DNA of 39,900 nt from Comamonas thiooxydans (GTDB lineage: Bacteria > Pseudomonadota > Gammaproteobacteria > Burkholderiales > Burkholderiaceae_C): positions 1 to 39,900 of the forward strand of contig NZ_BBVD01000021.1 in assembly GCF_000964545.1 (NCBI RefSeq), read 5' to 3'. A model generated the notes under the pieces. That model was not told the origin of the DNA and ran no database searches. It worked only from the letters and a program-made list of their open reading frames with translations. A program made the position numbers and the translations under genes. Shown piece after piece: positions 24,210-33,460 of this stretch (the first letter of the stretch is position 1; the number at the start of each line of letters is the position of its first letter).

Positions 24210-25232
24210 TTAACCCGGTTTCACCTGTGCGCGCTTGAGCACTTTTTGCCAGCGGTTCTGCTCGGTGGCGATGAACTGGGCAAACTGCTCCGGCGTGCTG
24301 CCAATGGGCTCGGCCGCATCGCCTTGCAAGCGTTTGAGTGCATCGGGCGCCTTGACGGCCTTGGCGCACTCTGCAGCCAGCTTGTCTACATGGGCGCGAG
24401 GCAGGCTGGAAGGGGCCAGCATGCCGTACCACTGGGTCATTTCAAAGCCCGAAAAGCCCTGTTCGGCCACCGTGGGCACATCGGGTAATTGCGGCAGGCG
24501 CCTGGTCGAGCCGGTGGCGATACAGCGCACCTTGCCGGCCTTGATGAAGGGCAGCAGCGCGGCGGCGCCAACCGAGGCAGCATCAAGGCGGCCGGAGAGC
24601 AGGTCGGTCATCATGGGGCCGGTGCCGCGGTAGGGCACGTGGAGCATGAAGATGTCGGCCGTCATTTTCAGGTATTCGAATGCCAGATGTCCTGCGCTGC
24701 CGTTGCCGGCCGAGCCATAGCTGAGCTTGCCGGGGTTCTTCTTGGCATAGGCCACCAGATCGGCAATGTTCTTGACGGGCAGATCGGGGTGCACCACATA
24801 GAGGCTGGGCACCTTGGCCAGCAGGCTCACGGGCACAAAGTCCTTTTTAGGGTCCCAGGGCAGCTTGTCAAAAATATAAGGGTTGACGGCCAGGGTACCG
24901 ATATGGCCGAGGATGACCGTGCTCTGGTCATCGGCGCGAGCCACTTCCTGCATGGCGATATTGCCCGCAGCGCCGGGCTTGTTGTCCACGAATACGTTCT
25001 GGCCTATGGTCTTGGACAGCTCTGCGGCGGTGGAGCGGGCCACGATTTCAGAGCTGCCGCCAGGCGCAAACGGCACGACAAAGCGAATCGGACGGTTGGG
25101 CCAGCTGTCATCGGCAGCGCGGGCCATGCCGGGCAGCAGGCCGCTGCAGGCCAGGGCTCCGGCGCCGGTCAGCAGATGGCGGCGCGAGATGCTCAGAACT
25201 TCGCGAGTGGACTTGTCGAATGTGGATGCCAT
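24210..25232 (-). CDS. Tripartite tricarboxylate transporter substrate-binding protein (Bug family)
   Basis: This 340-residue binding protein of the TctC/Bug family has an N-terminal twin-arginine-like signal (ISRRHLLTG followed by a hydrophobic stretch to MARA near 39). After it come PNRPIRFVVPFAPGGSSEI, VDNKPGAAGNIAMQEVA and YGSAGNGSAGHLAFE, all family signatures. Bug proteins bind small carboxylates and often stand alone in Comamonadaceae genomes, as here, where no TctA or TctB membrane gene is adjacent. GGAGA lies five bases before the ATG. Ligand unknown. Confidence 0.92.
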   Translation of the reverse strand: MASTFDKSTREVLSISRRHLLTGAGALACSGLLPGMARAADDSWPNRPIRFVVPFAPGGSSEIVARSTAAELSKTIGQNVFVDNKPGAAGNIAMQEVARADDQSTVILGHIGTLAVNPYIFDKLPWDPKKDFVPVSLLAKVPSLYVVHPDLPVKNIADLVAYAKKNPGKLSYGSAGNGSAGHLAFEYLKMTADIFMLHVPYRGTGPMMTDLLSGRLDAASVGAAALLPFIKAGKVRCIATGSTRRLPQLPDVPTVAEQGFSGFEMTQWYGMLAPSSLPRAHVDKLAAECAKAVKAPDALKRLQGDAAEPIGSTPEQFAQFIATEQNRWQKVLKRAQVKPG

Positions 25233-25387
25233 GTTGTCTCCGTTGCTTTTGGCTTTATGCGGCTGAGAGATTGCCTCTCAAGCCATGGTTGCAACTGTGG
25301 CTGTCAAATCGCTGTCAAACCTGGTGCAGCAGGACTATCCAGGCATCAGGATTGTGCTGATAGGGTTTGCGCTAGAGCTACTCAGTC

Positions 25388-26728
25388 CTAGTCCTTGCGG
25401 ACCAGTTGCTCGGCTGCCTCGAGTGCGCAACGCACCGCACCTTCCAGCGTCGCTGGATAGGGCCCGTTCACATAGTCGCCGCAAGCCCAGAGGCCATGGC
25501 CCAGCTCCAAGCCAGGGCGCTTCACGCCGGGCCGGCAGGCAAATGTGGCGCGCTTTTCAACCACGGTCAGCACAGCTTGAATGTCCTGCCAGCCCAGCTG
25601 TTGCTGGGCTTGTTCCAGCACCTGCTGCTCCAGGGCTTGGCGGTCCGTGCGGCAGTCGCTGATGACAAACGCCATCAGACCTTGCTGGGCGCCATCGGAG
25701 GGCTGCAGATGCCCGCGGTCAAATACAAACTGGGCCGGAGCCTGCTCGCCGGGTTGCAGTGCCAGCCAGGGCAGCCCGGCGGCAAGGCGATGGCTGGTGC
25801 GCGCATAGACCGTGGCAATGGCCGTGTGCTCCAGCGCCTGCGCGGTCTGTGCCCAGTGCTGGTAAGCCACCGCGTCGCGCGCGGGCAGGCGCTGGTCTTC
25901 GGCCGCCAGCAGGGCCAGGCGGGCGGCTTCCTGAGGTGAGCAGGCCAGCAGCACGGCATCGAAGCGCGATTGCTCAAGCGCTGGTCTCAGTGCCGCATTG
26001 GATGTACGCAGCAGCCATTGCCGGCCATGGGGAATCAGCTCCTGAATGCGGCTGGCCGCATGCACGGCATGGCCGCGGTCTTGCAGCCATTGCGCGGCCG
26101 GATTCGGAAACAGATCACCGAGTTCGTAGCGCGGAAGCAGAAAATGCGAGCCGCCCGTACCCGCGAACAGCGCGTCATGTAGCACGCGCAGGAAGATGCT
26201 GCCACTTGCCTGTGAGGCTGGCAGGTTGAGGGCCGACACGCACAGCGGCTCGATGAATTCGTCGAGCAGGCGCTTTGGCAGACCGCTGCTGATATCGGCA
26301 ACGGTTGCAGCCTCTGCGCAGCGAAAGCCCTGAACGCGCCAGCGCAGGGCGCGCCCTAGCAGGGCGGCACGTTCGCGCAGTGACCAGCCGTTGGCGCTGG
26401 CAATGCCGATCAAGGCGTCCAGCGGCGCTGGCAGGTCGGGGAAGGACAGGCCGTTGCCATCGGCGTAACGCATGGTAAGTGGTTTGCGCAGCAGGGCTTG
26501 CTCCGGCGTCGCGCCCACGATGCGCATGAGCCGCAGGCATTCGGCATAGGCGCCAATCAGAATGTGCTGGCCGTTGTCGGCGATGGTGCCGCCCGGCAGT
26601 TCCAGATTGCGGGCCCGGCCACCCAGTTGACGACCGGCCTCGAAAACCGTGGGCTGATGGCCGTCTAGCGAAAGCTGTACAGAGGCAGCCATGCCGGCCC
26701 AGCCGCCACCGATGATGGCAACTTCCAT
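25388..26728 (-). CDS. hpnE: Hydroxysqualene dehydroxylase (HpnE)
   Basis: This 446-residue FAD enzyme takes hydroxysqualene to squalene in the bacterial HpnCDE route. The dinucleotide-binding motif GGGWAGMAAS sits at 7-16, followed by FEAGRQLGGRARN, a typical amine-oxidase-fold start. The C-terminal FAD contact region ends with GDYVNGPYPATLEGAV. It lies seven bases after hpnD, so it is translated from the same message. Expected at the cytoplasmic face of the membrane. Confidence 0.93.
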   Translation of the reverse strand: MEVAIIGGGWAGMAASVQLSLDGHQPTVFEAGRQLGGRARNLELPGGTIADNGQHILIGAYAECLRLMRIVGATPEQALLRKPLTMRYADGNGLSFPDLPAPLDALIGIASANGWSLRERAALLGRALRWRVQGFRCAEAATVADISSGLPKRLLDEFIEPLCVSALNLPASQASGSIFLRVLHDALFAGTGGSHFLLPRYELGDLFPNPAAQWLQDRGHAVHAASRIQELIPHGRQWLLRTSNAALRPALEQSRFDAVLLACSPQEAARLALLAAEDQRLPARDAVAYQHWAQTAQALEHTAIATVYARTSHRLAAGLPWLALQPGEQAPAQFVFDRGHLQPSDGAQQGLMAFVISDCRTDRQALEQQVLEQAQQQLGWQDIQAVLTVVEKRATFACRPGVKRPGLELGHGLWACGDYVNGPYPATLEGAVRCALEAAEQLVRKD

Positions 26729-26735
26729 GGCGCGC

Positions 26736-27575
26736 TTACATGCGACCCAGCGCCTGCATCTTCCAGACCAGCCAGAGCTTGCGCAGTGGCGTGAGACTGA
26801 TGCGCTGGTGCAGTACCTGGAAGTTCTCGGACTCGATTTCGCGCAGCAGGGTGCGATAGATGCTTGCCATCATCAGGCCGGGCTTTTGTGCGTGGCGGTC
26901 GGCATCGGGCAGCAGGCCAAGCGCCTTGTCATACAGGCTATGGGCACGCTCGGCCTGAAAGCGCATCAGGGCCGTGAAGCGTTCCGAGTACTCGCGCTTG
27001 TTGATCTCGTGGGCCTTGACGTCGAACTGCTGAAGCTCGCTGATAGGCAGGTAGATGCGCCCGCGCATGGCGTCTTCGCCCACGTCGCGGATGATGTTGG
27101 TCAGCTGCAGGGCCTGGCCCAGGGTGTGGGCGTATTCGGTGGTGCGCTCCTCGGTCTGCCCGAAGATGCGGGCGGCAACCTCGCCGACCACGCCGGCGAC
27201 CAGATGGCAGTAGCGCTGCAGACCGGCAAAGTCCAGGTAGCGGGTCTGATCCAGATCCATCTGGCAGCCTTCAATGACGGCCTGCAGATGGCGCTCTTCG
27301 ATGCCATAGGTCTTGGCGTGGGGCATCAGTGCCTGCATCACGGGATGAGCGGACTGGCTGGTGAATGCCCTGTGTACCTCGGTCTTCCACCATGCCAGTT
27401 TGGTGGCTGCCACGCCAGGGTCCGTGACCTCGTCAACCACGTCATCCACTTCGCGGCAGAAGGCATAGAAAGCCGTGATGGCGGCGCGGCGCTCCTTGGG
27501 CAAGAAGAGAAAGGCGTAATAGAAGCTGCTGCCCGAAGAGGCGGCTTTGTCTTGGACGTACTGATCCGGATTCAT
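26736..27575 (-). CDS. hpnD: Presqualene diphosphate synthase (HpnD)
   Basis: This enzyme condenses two farnesyl diphosphates to presqualene diphosphate. In 279 residues it shows the SSFYYAFLFLPKERR start, the first Asp-rich motif DDVVDE (about 43-48) and the second in NIIRDVGEDAMRGRIYLP, typical of squalene/phytoene synthases. It is placed between hpnC and hpnE in the usual order C-D-E. No purine-rich Shine-Dalgarno is clear before the ATG. The 133-base gap to hpnC contains a palindromic repeat. Confidence 0.94.
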   Translation of the reverse strand: MNPDQYVQDKAASSGSSFYYAFLFLPKERRAAITAFYAFCREVDDVVDEVTDPGVAATKLAWWKTEVHRAFTSQSAHPVMQALMPHAKTYGIEERHLQAVIEGCQMDLDQTRYLDFAGLQRYCHLVAGVVGEVAARIFGQTEERTTEYAHTLGQALQLTNIIRDVGEDAMRGRIYLPISELQQFDVKAHEINKREYSERFTALMRFQAERAHSLYDKALGLLPDADRHAQKPGLMMASIYRTLLREIESENFQVLHQRISLTPLRKLWLVWKMQALGRM

Positions 27576-27654
27576 AGGGGGAGCATTGTCCCATGACGCG
27601 GGCGGTTGGCCGACACAACAGTGAAATGCGCGGCATGCGCCTAGTCATACTTCA

Positions 27655-27706
27655 AATTCAATAGCGCCTTGCATAGGCCCATTAATGGGATAGGGGCTAT
27701 CTATTC
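27655..27706. repeat. Nested palindrome between hpnC and hpnD
   Basis: The inner perfect palindrome is CCCATTAATGGG (27678-27689), flanked by AATAGCGCCTTGCATAGG on one side and ATAGGGGCTATCTAT on the other. The ends resemble repeat A, but the core does not, so it is recorded separately. It may affect hpnD expression. Confidence 0.5.
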
Positions 27707-27708
27707 GC

Positions 27709-28590
27709 TCACATGCGCACGGCTTGCCAGAGCATGGCGACCATGTCGAGCTTGCCCAGTTTGATGCGTTGATAGAGGTTGCGGCCTTGCATGGCGTCCA
27801 GTCTGTCCAGAATGCGCAGACCGCCTTGCACGACCAGACGCAGCTCCCAGCCCGTGCGGCCGGGCAACTGATGCACCAGGGGCGCTCCATGGTGCATGAG
27901 GCTGCGGGCCTGGCGGTTGAGTTCGCCGAGCAGAGACTGCAGCTCGGGTGTCAATGCCGCTGCCTCCGGCTTGATGGCACTTCGCACAATGCCATGGCGG
28001 GCCAGGTCGGCATCCGGCAGGTAATGGCGCTGGCGCGGCAAGTCCTGGCTCAGGTCCTGCCAGAAGTTGATGAGTTGCAGGGCGGTGCAGATGGCGTCGC
28101 TCTGAATCAGTGCCTTGGCGTTGACCACGCCATACAGGTGCAGCAGCAGGCGGCCGACCGGGTTGGCCGAGCGGCGGCAGTAATCCAGCAAATGGGCCAT
28201 GTCGGTGTAGCGGGTCTGGGCGGCCGTCATGCGCACATCCTGCTCGAAGGCACTGAGCAAGTCGGCCAGCAATGGCTTGGGCAGACCATGGGCCTGGACC
28301 TGGACTGCCAGCGGGCCAAAGACATGCGGCCAGGCGGTGCGCATCAGCATGGCGGCTTCGCCGGAGCAGCCCAACTGCTGCAAATCTGCGCCATATTGCT
28401 GCAGCTGTGCGATGCGCTGCTCGGTGCCGTGCTGGCCCTCGTCGGCCAGATCGTCGGCGGTGCGCGCAAAGTGGTAGATGGCGGCGATGGGCGCACGCAG
28501 TCGTGGCGGGCACAGCCAGGAGGCGACAGGGAAATTTTCGTAGTGGTTGATGCTGGCCGGCGCGTTGGCGGCGGGGCTCGCTGGGGGCAT
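27709..28590 (-). CDS. hpnC: Hydroxysqualene synthase (HpnC)
   Basis: HpnC converts presqualene diphosphate to hydroxysqualene. In 293 residues it has the HpnC-type start INHYENFPVASWLCP, the first Asp-rich motif RTADDLADE and the second QDLSQDLPRQRHYLP, with LQLINFW before it. The ATG at 28590 is chosen because the conserved N-terminus begins just after it; a longer frame upstream shows no family similarity. With hpnD and hpnE this gives squalene. No squalene-hopene cyclase gene is in the window. The gene is divergent from the RND adaptor 161 bases away. Confidence 0.93.
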   Translation of the reverse strand: MPPASPAANAPASINHYENFPVASWLCPPRLRAPIAAIYHFARTADDLADEGQHGTEQRIAQLQQYGADLQQLGCSGEAAMLMRTAWPHVFGPLAVQVQAHGLPKPLLADLLSAFEQDVRMTAAQTRYTDMAHLLDYCRRSANPVGRLLLHLYGVVNAKALIQSDAICTALQLINFWQDLSQDLPRQRHYLPDADLARHGIVRSAIKPEAAALTPELQSLLGELNRQARSLMHHGAPLVHQLPGRTGWELRLVVQGGLRILDRLDAMQGRNLYQRIKLGKLDMVAMLWQAVRM

Positions 28591-28751
28591 ATGGTTCACG
28601 CCCGTATTGTGGACCGGGTGGACTTGCCGGCTGGCGGCAGCCCATAAAAAGACGGCGCAAAAGCGCACGTGCGTGCACAATCAGCGCTGACTTGGGTGCA
28701 GCGGCCTGCCCGGCAGCTGCGCTTTTCCTATTTTTACAAGCCCAGAACACC

Positions 28752-30020
28752 ATGGCTGTTTCGTCTTCTCGTCGTTTTGCAATGTTGTCTTTGCCGCGCC
28801 GGCCTGCCGCGCCCTTGGCTGCGCTGTCCATAGTGGCGGCTGCCGTCATGCTGTCGGCCTGCTCCAAGAAAGAGGCCGCGCCCGAGCCGGTGCGCGCAGT
28901 CAAGCTGGTGACCGTGGGTGAGGGGCAGATCGAGTCTGCTCAGCAATATTCGGGCGATGTGCGGGCCCGTGTCGAATCTCGCCTCGGCTTTCGCGTGGCG
29001 GGCAAGATCACAAGGCGCGAAGTGGAGCTGGGTCAGCATGTGAAGGCTGGACAGGTATTGGCGCGACTGGATGCGCGCGATTACCAGCTCAGCGCCGATG
29101 CCGCGCGTGCCCAACTGGCCTCGGCCACCACGCAGCGCGATCTGGCCGAGGCCAATGCCAAGCGTTTTCGCACGCTGCGCGCCCAGAACTTCATCAGCGC
29201 CGCAGAGATGGAGCGCTATGAGGCCAATCTGAAGGCGACCCAGGCCTCACTCGATCAGGCCCGTGCCCAGCTCTCGAGCCAGTCCAATCAGGAGAACTAC
29301 ACCCAGTTGCTGGCTGATGCCGATGGCGTGGTCACCGCCGTGGAGGCTGAACCCGGTCAGGTGGTTGCGGCCGGCACGCCCGTGGTGAGGATTGCCCAGG
29401 ACGGCGCGCGCGATGCGGTGTTCAGCGTGCCCGAAGACCGGCGCAGCGCCATCAAGCCGGGCCAGGGCGTGAAGGTGCGTCCCTGGTCGGACGAGTCGCG
29501 CGTGATCAACGCACAGGTGCGTGAGGTGGCGGCCAGTGCCGACCCGGCCACACGCACCTATGTGGTCAAGGCTGCGCTGCAGGGCGCGGACCTGCCTTCA
29601 TTGGGCGCGACCGTGCATGTCATGCCCGAGGGCATGGGCGTCAGCGGCGAAGCCATAGGCAACCAGGTCATCAAGCTGCCAACCACGGCCTTGCGCCAGG
29701 AGGGGGGTAACGGTCAGGGTACGGCCGTCTGGCTGTATGACGCGGCCAGCAGTTCGGTGAAGCTGCAGCCGGTGCAGATTGCCAGCGCCGACGGCAACGA
29801 GGCGGTGATTGCCTCGGGTCTGCAAGCCGGCATGCAGGTGGTGGCCACAGGCGTCCACGTGCTGACCCCCGGGCAGAAGGTGACGGTATATCGCGATAAG
29901 TATGCCAAGCCGCTGCAGGGTTCTGCATCAAATCAGCCGAAAACGCAGGCGGGCAAAGCGCAGGATGCTCATGAATCAGGTGTGGGTCAGCCTGCGGTGG
30001 CTGCGGAGGCGGGCAAATGA
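28752..30020 (+). CDS. RND efflux periplasmic adaptor (membrane fusion protein), lipoprotein
   Basis: This 422-residue adaptor links an inner-membrane RND pump to an outer-membrane channel. The lipoprotein signal ends in LSAC (Cys about 37). The following residues show the barrel-sandwich halves (GRVAGKI-type stretch FRVAGKITRREVELGQHVKAGQVLARLD; VVTAVEAEPGQVVAAGTPVVRI), the central coiled-coil hairpin (about 100-165) and the beta-barrel region. The ATG at 28752 has no strong Shine-Dalgarno but is the only sensible lipoprotein start. The gene overlaps the pump start by ATGA (30017-30020). Confidence 0.92.
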   Translation: MAVSSSRRFAMLSLPRRPAAPLAALSIVAAAVMLSACSKKEAAPEPVRAVKLVTVGEGQIESAQQYSGDVRARVESRLGFRVAGKITRREVELGQHVKAGQVLARLDARDYQLSADAARAQLASATTQRDLAEANAKRFRTLRAQNFISAAEMERYEANLKATQASLDQARAQLSSQSNQENYTQLLADADGVVTAVEAEPGQVVAAGTPVVRIAQDGARDAVFSVPEDRRSAIKPGQGVKVRPWSDESRVINAQVREVAASADPATRTYVVKAALQGADLPSLGATVHVMPEGMGVSGEAIGNQVIKLPTTALRQEGGNGQGTAVWLYDAASSSVKLQPVQIASADGNEAVIASGLQAGMQVVATGVHVLTPGQKVTVYRDKYAKPLQGSASNQPKTQAGKAQDAHESGVGQPAVAAEAGK

Positions 30021-33000
30021 GCGGCGCTGGACACAAAAAGACCAGTGGCGCGCATTTCAATCTTTCCCGCTGGGCGCTCGATCATGTGGCGCTGACACGC
30101 TATTTCATTGTCGTGCTGATGCTGCTGGGCTTTACGGCCTTCTTTCAGCTGGGCCAGGACGAGGATCCTCCGTTCACCTTCCGCGCCATGGTCATTCGCA
30201 CCTACTGGCCCGGCGCGACTGCCGAGCAGGTGGCTCAGCAGGTGACGGACAAGATCGAGCGCACGCTGCAGGAAGTGCCTTATGCCGACAAGATCAGCAG
30301 TTACTCAAAGCCTGGCGAGTCGCAGGTCATCTTCCAGGTCAAGGACTATTCGCCCCCCAAGGAGGTACCGCAGCTCTGGTATACGGTGCGCAAAAAAGTG
30401 GGGGATATGCGCTACACCCTGCCGCAGGGCGTTCAGGGACCGTTCTTCAACGACGATTTCGGCGATGTCTATGGCGTGATCTATGCGCTGCAGGCCAAGG
30501 GCTTCAGCTATGCCGAGCTCAAGACCCTGGCCGACGATGTGCGTCAGCAACTGCTGCAGGTGCCCGATGTGGCCAAGGTCGAGCAGTTCGGCGTGCAGGA
30601 CGAAAAGGTCTATGTGGAGCTGTCGCACCGCGCCACGCAGATGGGGCTGAACCTCAAGCAGGTGCTCGATCAGCTCAACCAGCAAAATGCCGTGGCATCG
30701 GCCGGTATCTTGCAGACGCCAGCCGAAACCATTGTGTTGCGTGTGCAAGGCCAGTTCAACGATCTGGAGCAACTGCGTGCCATGCCCATCATCGGCCAGG
30801 GCGGAGCGCAGTTCAGGCTGGGCGATATCGCCGAGGTGCATCGCGGCTATGCTGACCCGGCCAATGTCATGGTGCGCTTTCAGGGCGAGCCTACGGTGGC
30901 CCTGGGGGTGTCCATGGTCAAGGGCGGCGACATCATTGCGCTGGGCAAGGCGCTGACGCAGGCAACGGAGCGCATCGCCAAAAGCCTGCCCGTGGGCGTG
31001 ACGCTGAGCAATATGCAGAACCAGCCCAAGGCGGTGGCGGATTCGGTCAGCGAGTTTCTCCAGGTGCTGATCGAGGCAGTGGTTGTGGTGCTTGCCGTGA
31101 GCTTTCTGAGCCTGGGCCTGCACAAGCGCCCGGGGCAGCATCCGCTGTGGAAGCTCTGGTATATCGACCCGCGCCCCGGACTGGTGGTGGGCATCACCAT
31201 TCCGCTGGTGCTCGCCGCAACCTTCCTGGCCATGTGGTACTGGAATATCGGTCTGCACAAGGTGTCGCTGGGCTCGCTCATCATTGCGCTGGGTTTGCTG
31301 GTGGACGACGCCATCATTGCCGTGGAGATGATGGTGCGCAAGATGGAGGAGGGCTACGACAAGTACCGTGCCGCCACCTTTGCCTATGAAATCACCTCCA
31401 AGCCCATGCTGACCGGCACGCTGATCACGGCAGCGGGCTTTCTGCCCATCGGAATGGCCAAGTCCATGACGGGTGAATACACCTTCGCCATCTTCGCGGT
31501 GACGGTGATTGCGCTGGTGCTCAGCTGGTTTGCATCGGTGTACTTCGTGCCCTATCTGGGCCTGCTGCTGCTCAAGAAGCCGCCGCATGCCGCCAAGCTG
31601 CCGCCCGAAGTGGCATCCGGTGAGGTGTCGGCCGAAGAAGCAGGCATCAACACCAATGCAGGTGAGCATGAGCTGTTCGATACGCCGTTCTACAACCGTT
31701 TTCGCCGCACGGTGAACTGGTGTGTGCAGCACCGCTGGCTGACGATTGGCGCGACGGTGCTGGTGTTCGTGCTGGGTCTGGCGGGCATGGGCAAGGTGCA
31801 GCAGCAGTTCTTCCCTGATTCCAGCCGCCCCGAAGTGCTGGTCGATATATGGTTCCCCGAGGGCACGTCCTTGCAGGCCAACAAGGAGGTGACGCTGCGT
31901 GTGGAAAAGCGCTTCTTGCAGCTCGACGGTGTGGAGTCCGTCAGCGAATGGATAGGCTCCGGAGCACCGCGCTTCTATCTGCCGCTGGACCAGGTGTTTC
32001 CGCAGAACAACGTCTCCCAGTTCATTCTGGTGGCCAAAGACCTGAAGGCGCGCGAGGAAATCCGCAAACGGTTGCCGGCGCTGATGGCCGAGGAATTCCC
32101 TGAGGTGCGGGCGCGCTCCAAGCTGCTGCCCAACGGGCCGCCCGTGCAATATCCTGTGCAGTTCCGTGTCATGGGCTCGGACCCCGCCAAGCTGCGCACC
32201 TACGCCGATGAAGTCAAGGCGCTCATGCAGGCCAATGCCGATATGCGTGGCGTGAACGATAACTGGAATGAGTCCGTCAAGGTCATTCGCCTGCAGGTCG
32301 ATCAGGACAAGGCGCGTGCCCTGGGTGTGACCAGCCAGTCGATCGCCGAAGCCACGGGCATGAACTTCAGCGGCATCACAGTGGGGCAGTTTCGTGAAGG
32401 CGACAAGCTGATCGATATCGTGATGCGCCCGCCCAAGCAGGACCGCGATGCAATTACCGATATCGCGGGTGTCTATGTCACAACGGCAAACGGGCAGTCC
32501 ATTCCGCTCACGCAGATAGCCAAGCCCGTCATGGTCTGGGAGCCGGGTGTGATGTGGCGCGAAAAGCGCAATTTCGCGATTACCGTTCAAGGCGATGTGC
32601 GCGAAGGCCTGCAAGGTGCAACTCTGACCAACGAGCTGTTGCCGCAGTTGCGCAAGATGGAGGCTGGCTGGCATGCTGCGGGCGACACAGGCTATCGCAT
32701 CGAAGTGGCCGGTGCCGTGGAGGAAAGTTCCAAGGGGTCGGGTGCCATCGTGGCAGGAGTCCCGGTGCTGCTTTTCCTGACCTTCACCCTGCTGATGTTG
32801 CAGTTGCGCAGCGTCAGCCGTTCGCTGCTGGTGTTTATCACCGGCCCGCTGGGCATCCCTGGTGTGGCTGCGGCCTTGCTGCTGCTGAATCGCCCCTTTG
32901 GCTTTGTGGCTCTGCTGGGCGTTGTGGCCTTGATGGGCATGATTCAGCGCAATTCGGTCATCCTGATCGATCAGATCGAGAGCGGACGTGCCCAGGGCGT

Positions 33001-33226
33001 GCCGGCATGGGATGCGATTGTGGAAGCTGCCGTGCATCGCCTGCGCCCCATCGTGCTGACTGCAGCGGCTGCCGTACTGGCGATGATTCCGCTGTCGCGC
33101 AGCGTGTTCTGGGGCCCCATGGCTGTGGCCATCATGGGCGGTCTGATTGTGGCGACCGTGCTGACCCTGCTGGCCTTGCCCGCCATGTATGCGGCGGCTT
33201 TCCGCATCAGAAAGGACACGGCCTGA
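30017..33226 (+). CDS. RND family efflux pump, inner-membrane permease
   Basis: This 1069-residue proton-driven pump of the AcrB/MexB superfamily has two repeats of six transmembrane helices and large periplasmic loops. The first segment is near 28-45. The proton-relay region shows LLVDDAIIAVEMM (about 431-443) with an Asp pair; the GFLPIGMAKSMTGEYT segment follows. The second half repeats the pattern (LGVVALMGMIQRNSVILIDQIE). The sequence around the relay and the HxxDxxP-like loops puts it among TriC/VexF-like pumps more than AcrB itself. That subgroup placement is a judgement by eye. No outer-membrane factor gene follows; a tRNA gene does. Confidence 0.94.
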   Translation: MSGAGHKKTSGAHFNLSRWALDHVALTRYFIVVLMLLGFTAFFQLGQDEDPPFTFRAMVIRTYWPGATAEQVAQQVTDKIERTLQEVPYADKISSYSKPGESQVIFQVKDYSPPKEVPQLWYTVRKKVGDMRYTLPQGVQGPFFNDDFGDVYGVIYALQAKGFSYAELKTLADDVRQQLLQVPDVAKVEQFGVQDEKVYVELSHRATQMGLNLKQVLDQLNQQNAVASAGILQTPAETIVLRVQGQFNDLEQLRAMPIIGQGGAQFRLGDIAEVHRGYADPANVMVRFQGEPTVALGVSMVKGGDIIALGKALTQATERIAKSLPVGVTLSNMQNQPKAVADSVSEFLQVLIEAVVVVLAVSFLSLGLHKRPGQHPLWKLWYIDPRPGLVVGITIPLVLAATFLAMWYWNIGLHKVSLGSLIIALGLLVDDAIIAVEMMVRKMEEGYDKYRAATFAYEITSKPMLTGTLITAAGFLPIGMAKSMTGEYTFAIFAVTVIALVLSWFASVYFVPYLGLLLLKKPPHAAKLPPEVASGEVSAEEAGINTNAGEHELFDTPFYNRFRRTVNWCVQHRWLTIGATVLVFVLGLAGMGKVQQQFFPDSSRPEVLVDIWFPEGTSLQANKEVTLRVEKRFLQLDGVESVSEWIGSGAPRFYLPLDQVFPQNNVSQFILVAKDLKAREEIRKRLPALMAEEFPEVRARSKLLPNGPPVQYPVQFRVMGSDPAKLRTYADEVKALMQANADMRGVNDNWNESVKVIRLQVDQDKARALGVTSQSIAEATGMNFSGITVGQFREGDKLIDIVMRPPKQDRDAITDIAGVYVTTANGQSIPLTQIAKPVMVWEPGVMWREKRNFAITVQGDVREGLQGATLTNELLPQLRKMEAGWHAAGDTGYRIEVAGAVEESSKGSGAIVAGVPVLLFLTFTLLMLQLRSVSRSLLVFITGPLGIPGVAAALLLLNRPFGFVALLGVVALMGMIQRNSVILIDQIESGRAQGVPAWDAIVEAAVHRLRPIVLTAAAAVLAMIPLSRSVFWGPMAVAIMGGLIVATVLTLLALPAMYAAAFRIRKDTA

Positions 33227-33311
33227 GCCTGTTCTGAAAGAAAGACCGCCAATTTTGCGGCTAGAATCTGCGTCTTGACCTCAGTAAGCGTAAATTTTCG
33301 CATTGCTGACC
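33227..33311 (+). promoter_or_regulatory. Upstream region of tRNA-Leu with promoter-like boxes
   Basis: The gap between the pump stop and the tRNA holds a TAGAAT (33262-33267) that could be a -10, and a TTGACC (33275-33280) that could be a -35 without a good partner. Neither pair is complete, so the promoter is not fixed. Confidence 0.3.
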
Positions 33312-33398
33312 GCGCGGGTGGCGAAATTGGTAGACGCACCAGGTTTAGGTCCTGACGGTGGCAACACCGTGCCGGTTCGAGTCCGGCTCCGCGCACCA
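33312..33398 (+). tRNA. tRNA-Leu (anticodon UAG)
   Basis: This 87-base class II tRNA has acceptor stem GCGCGGG paired with TCCGCGC (one G-U), a D-arm GCG...CGC with AAATTGGTAGA, anticodon loop TTTAGGT with TAG at 33346-33348, a long variable arm (CGGTG-gcaa-CACCG), T-arm GCCGG-ttcgagt-CCGGC, discriminator A and encoded CCA. It reads CUA and other CUN codons. The first anticodon-stem pair (27-43) appears as C-A, a mismatch. It is followed by a strong terminator. Confidence 0.95.
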
Positions 33399-33422
33399 GA
33401 CATTGGCAGTCCCTGCTGCCTC

Positions 33423-33460
33423 AAGCCCGTAACCCCAAGCCGTTACGGGCTTTTTCTTTT
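33423..33460 (+). terminator. Rho-independent terminator after tRNA-Leu
   Basis: The perfect stem AAGCCCGTAAC (33423-33433) / GTTACGGGCTT (33442-33452) has an eight-base loop and is followed by TTTTTCTTTT. It separates the tRNA unit from tig. Confidence 0.92.

Noticed and set aside
30305..33037. A 910-codon open frame on the minus strand opposite the RND pump gene
   Set aside because: It is antisense to a clear pump gene, its translation is rich in His, Gln and Arg without domains, and such long shadow frames are normal in GC-rich DNA.
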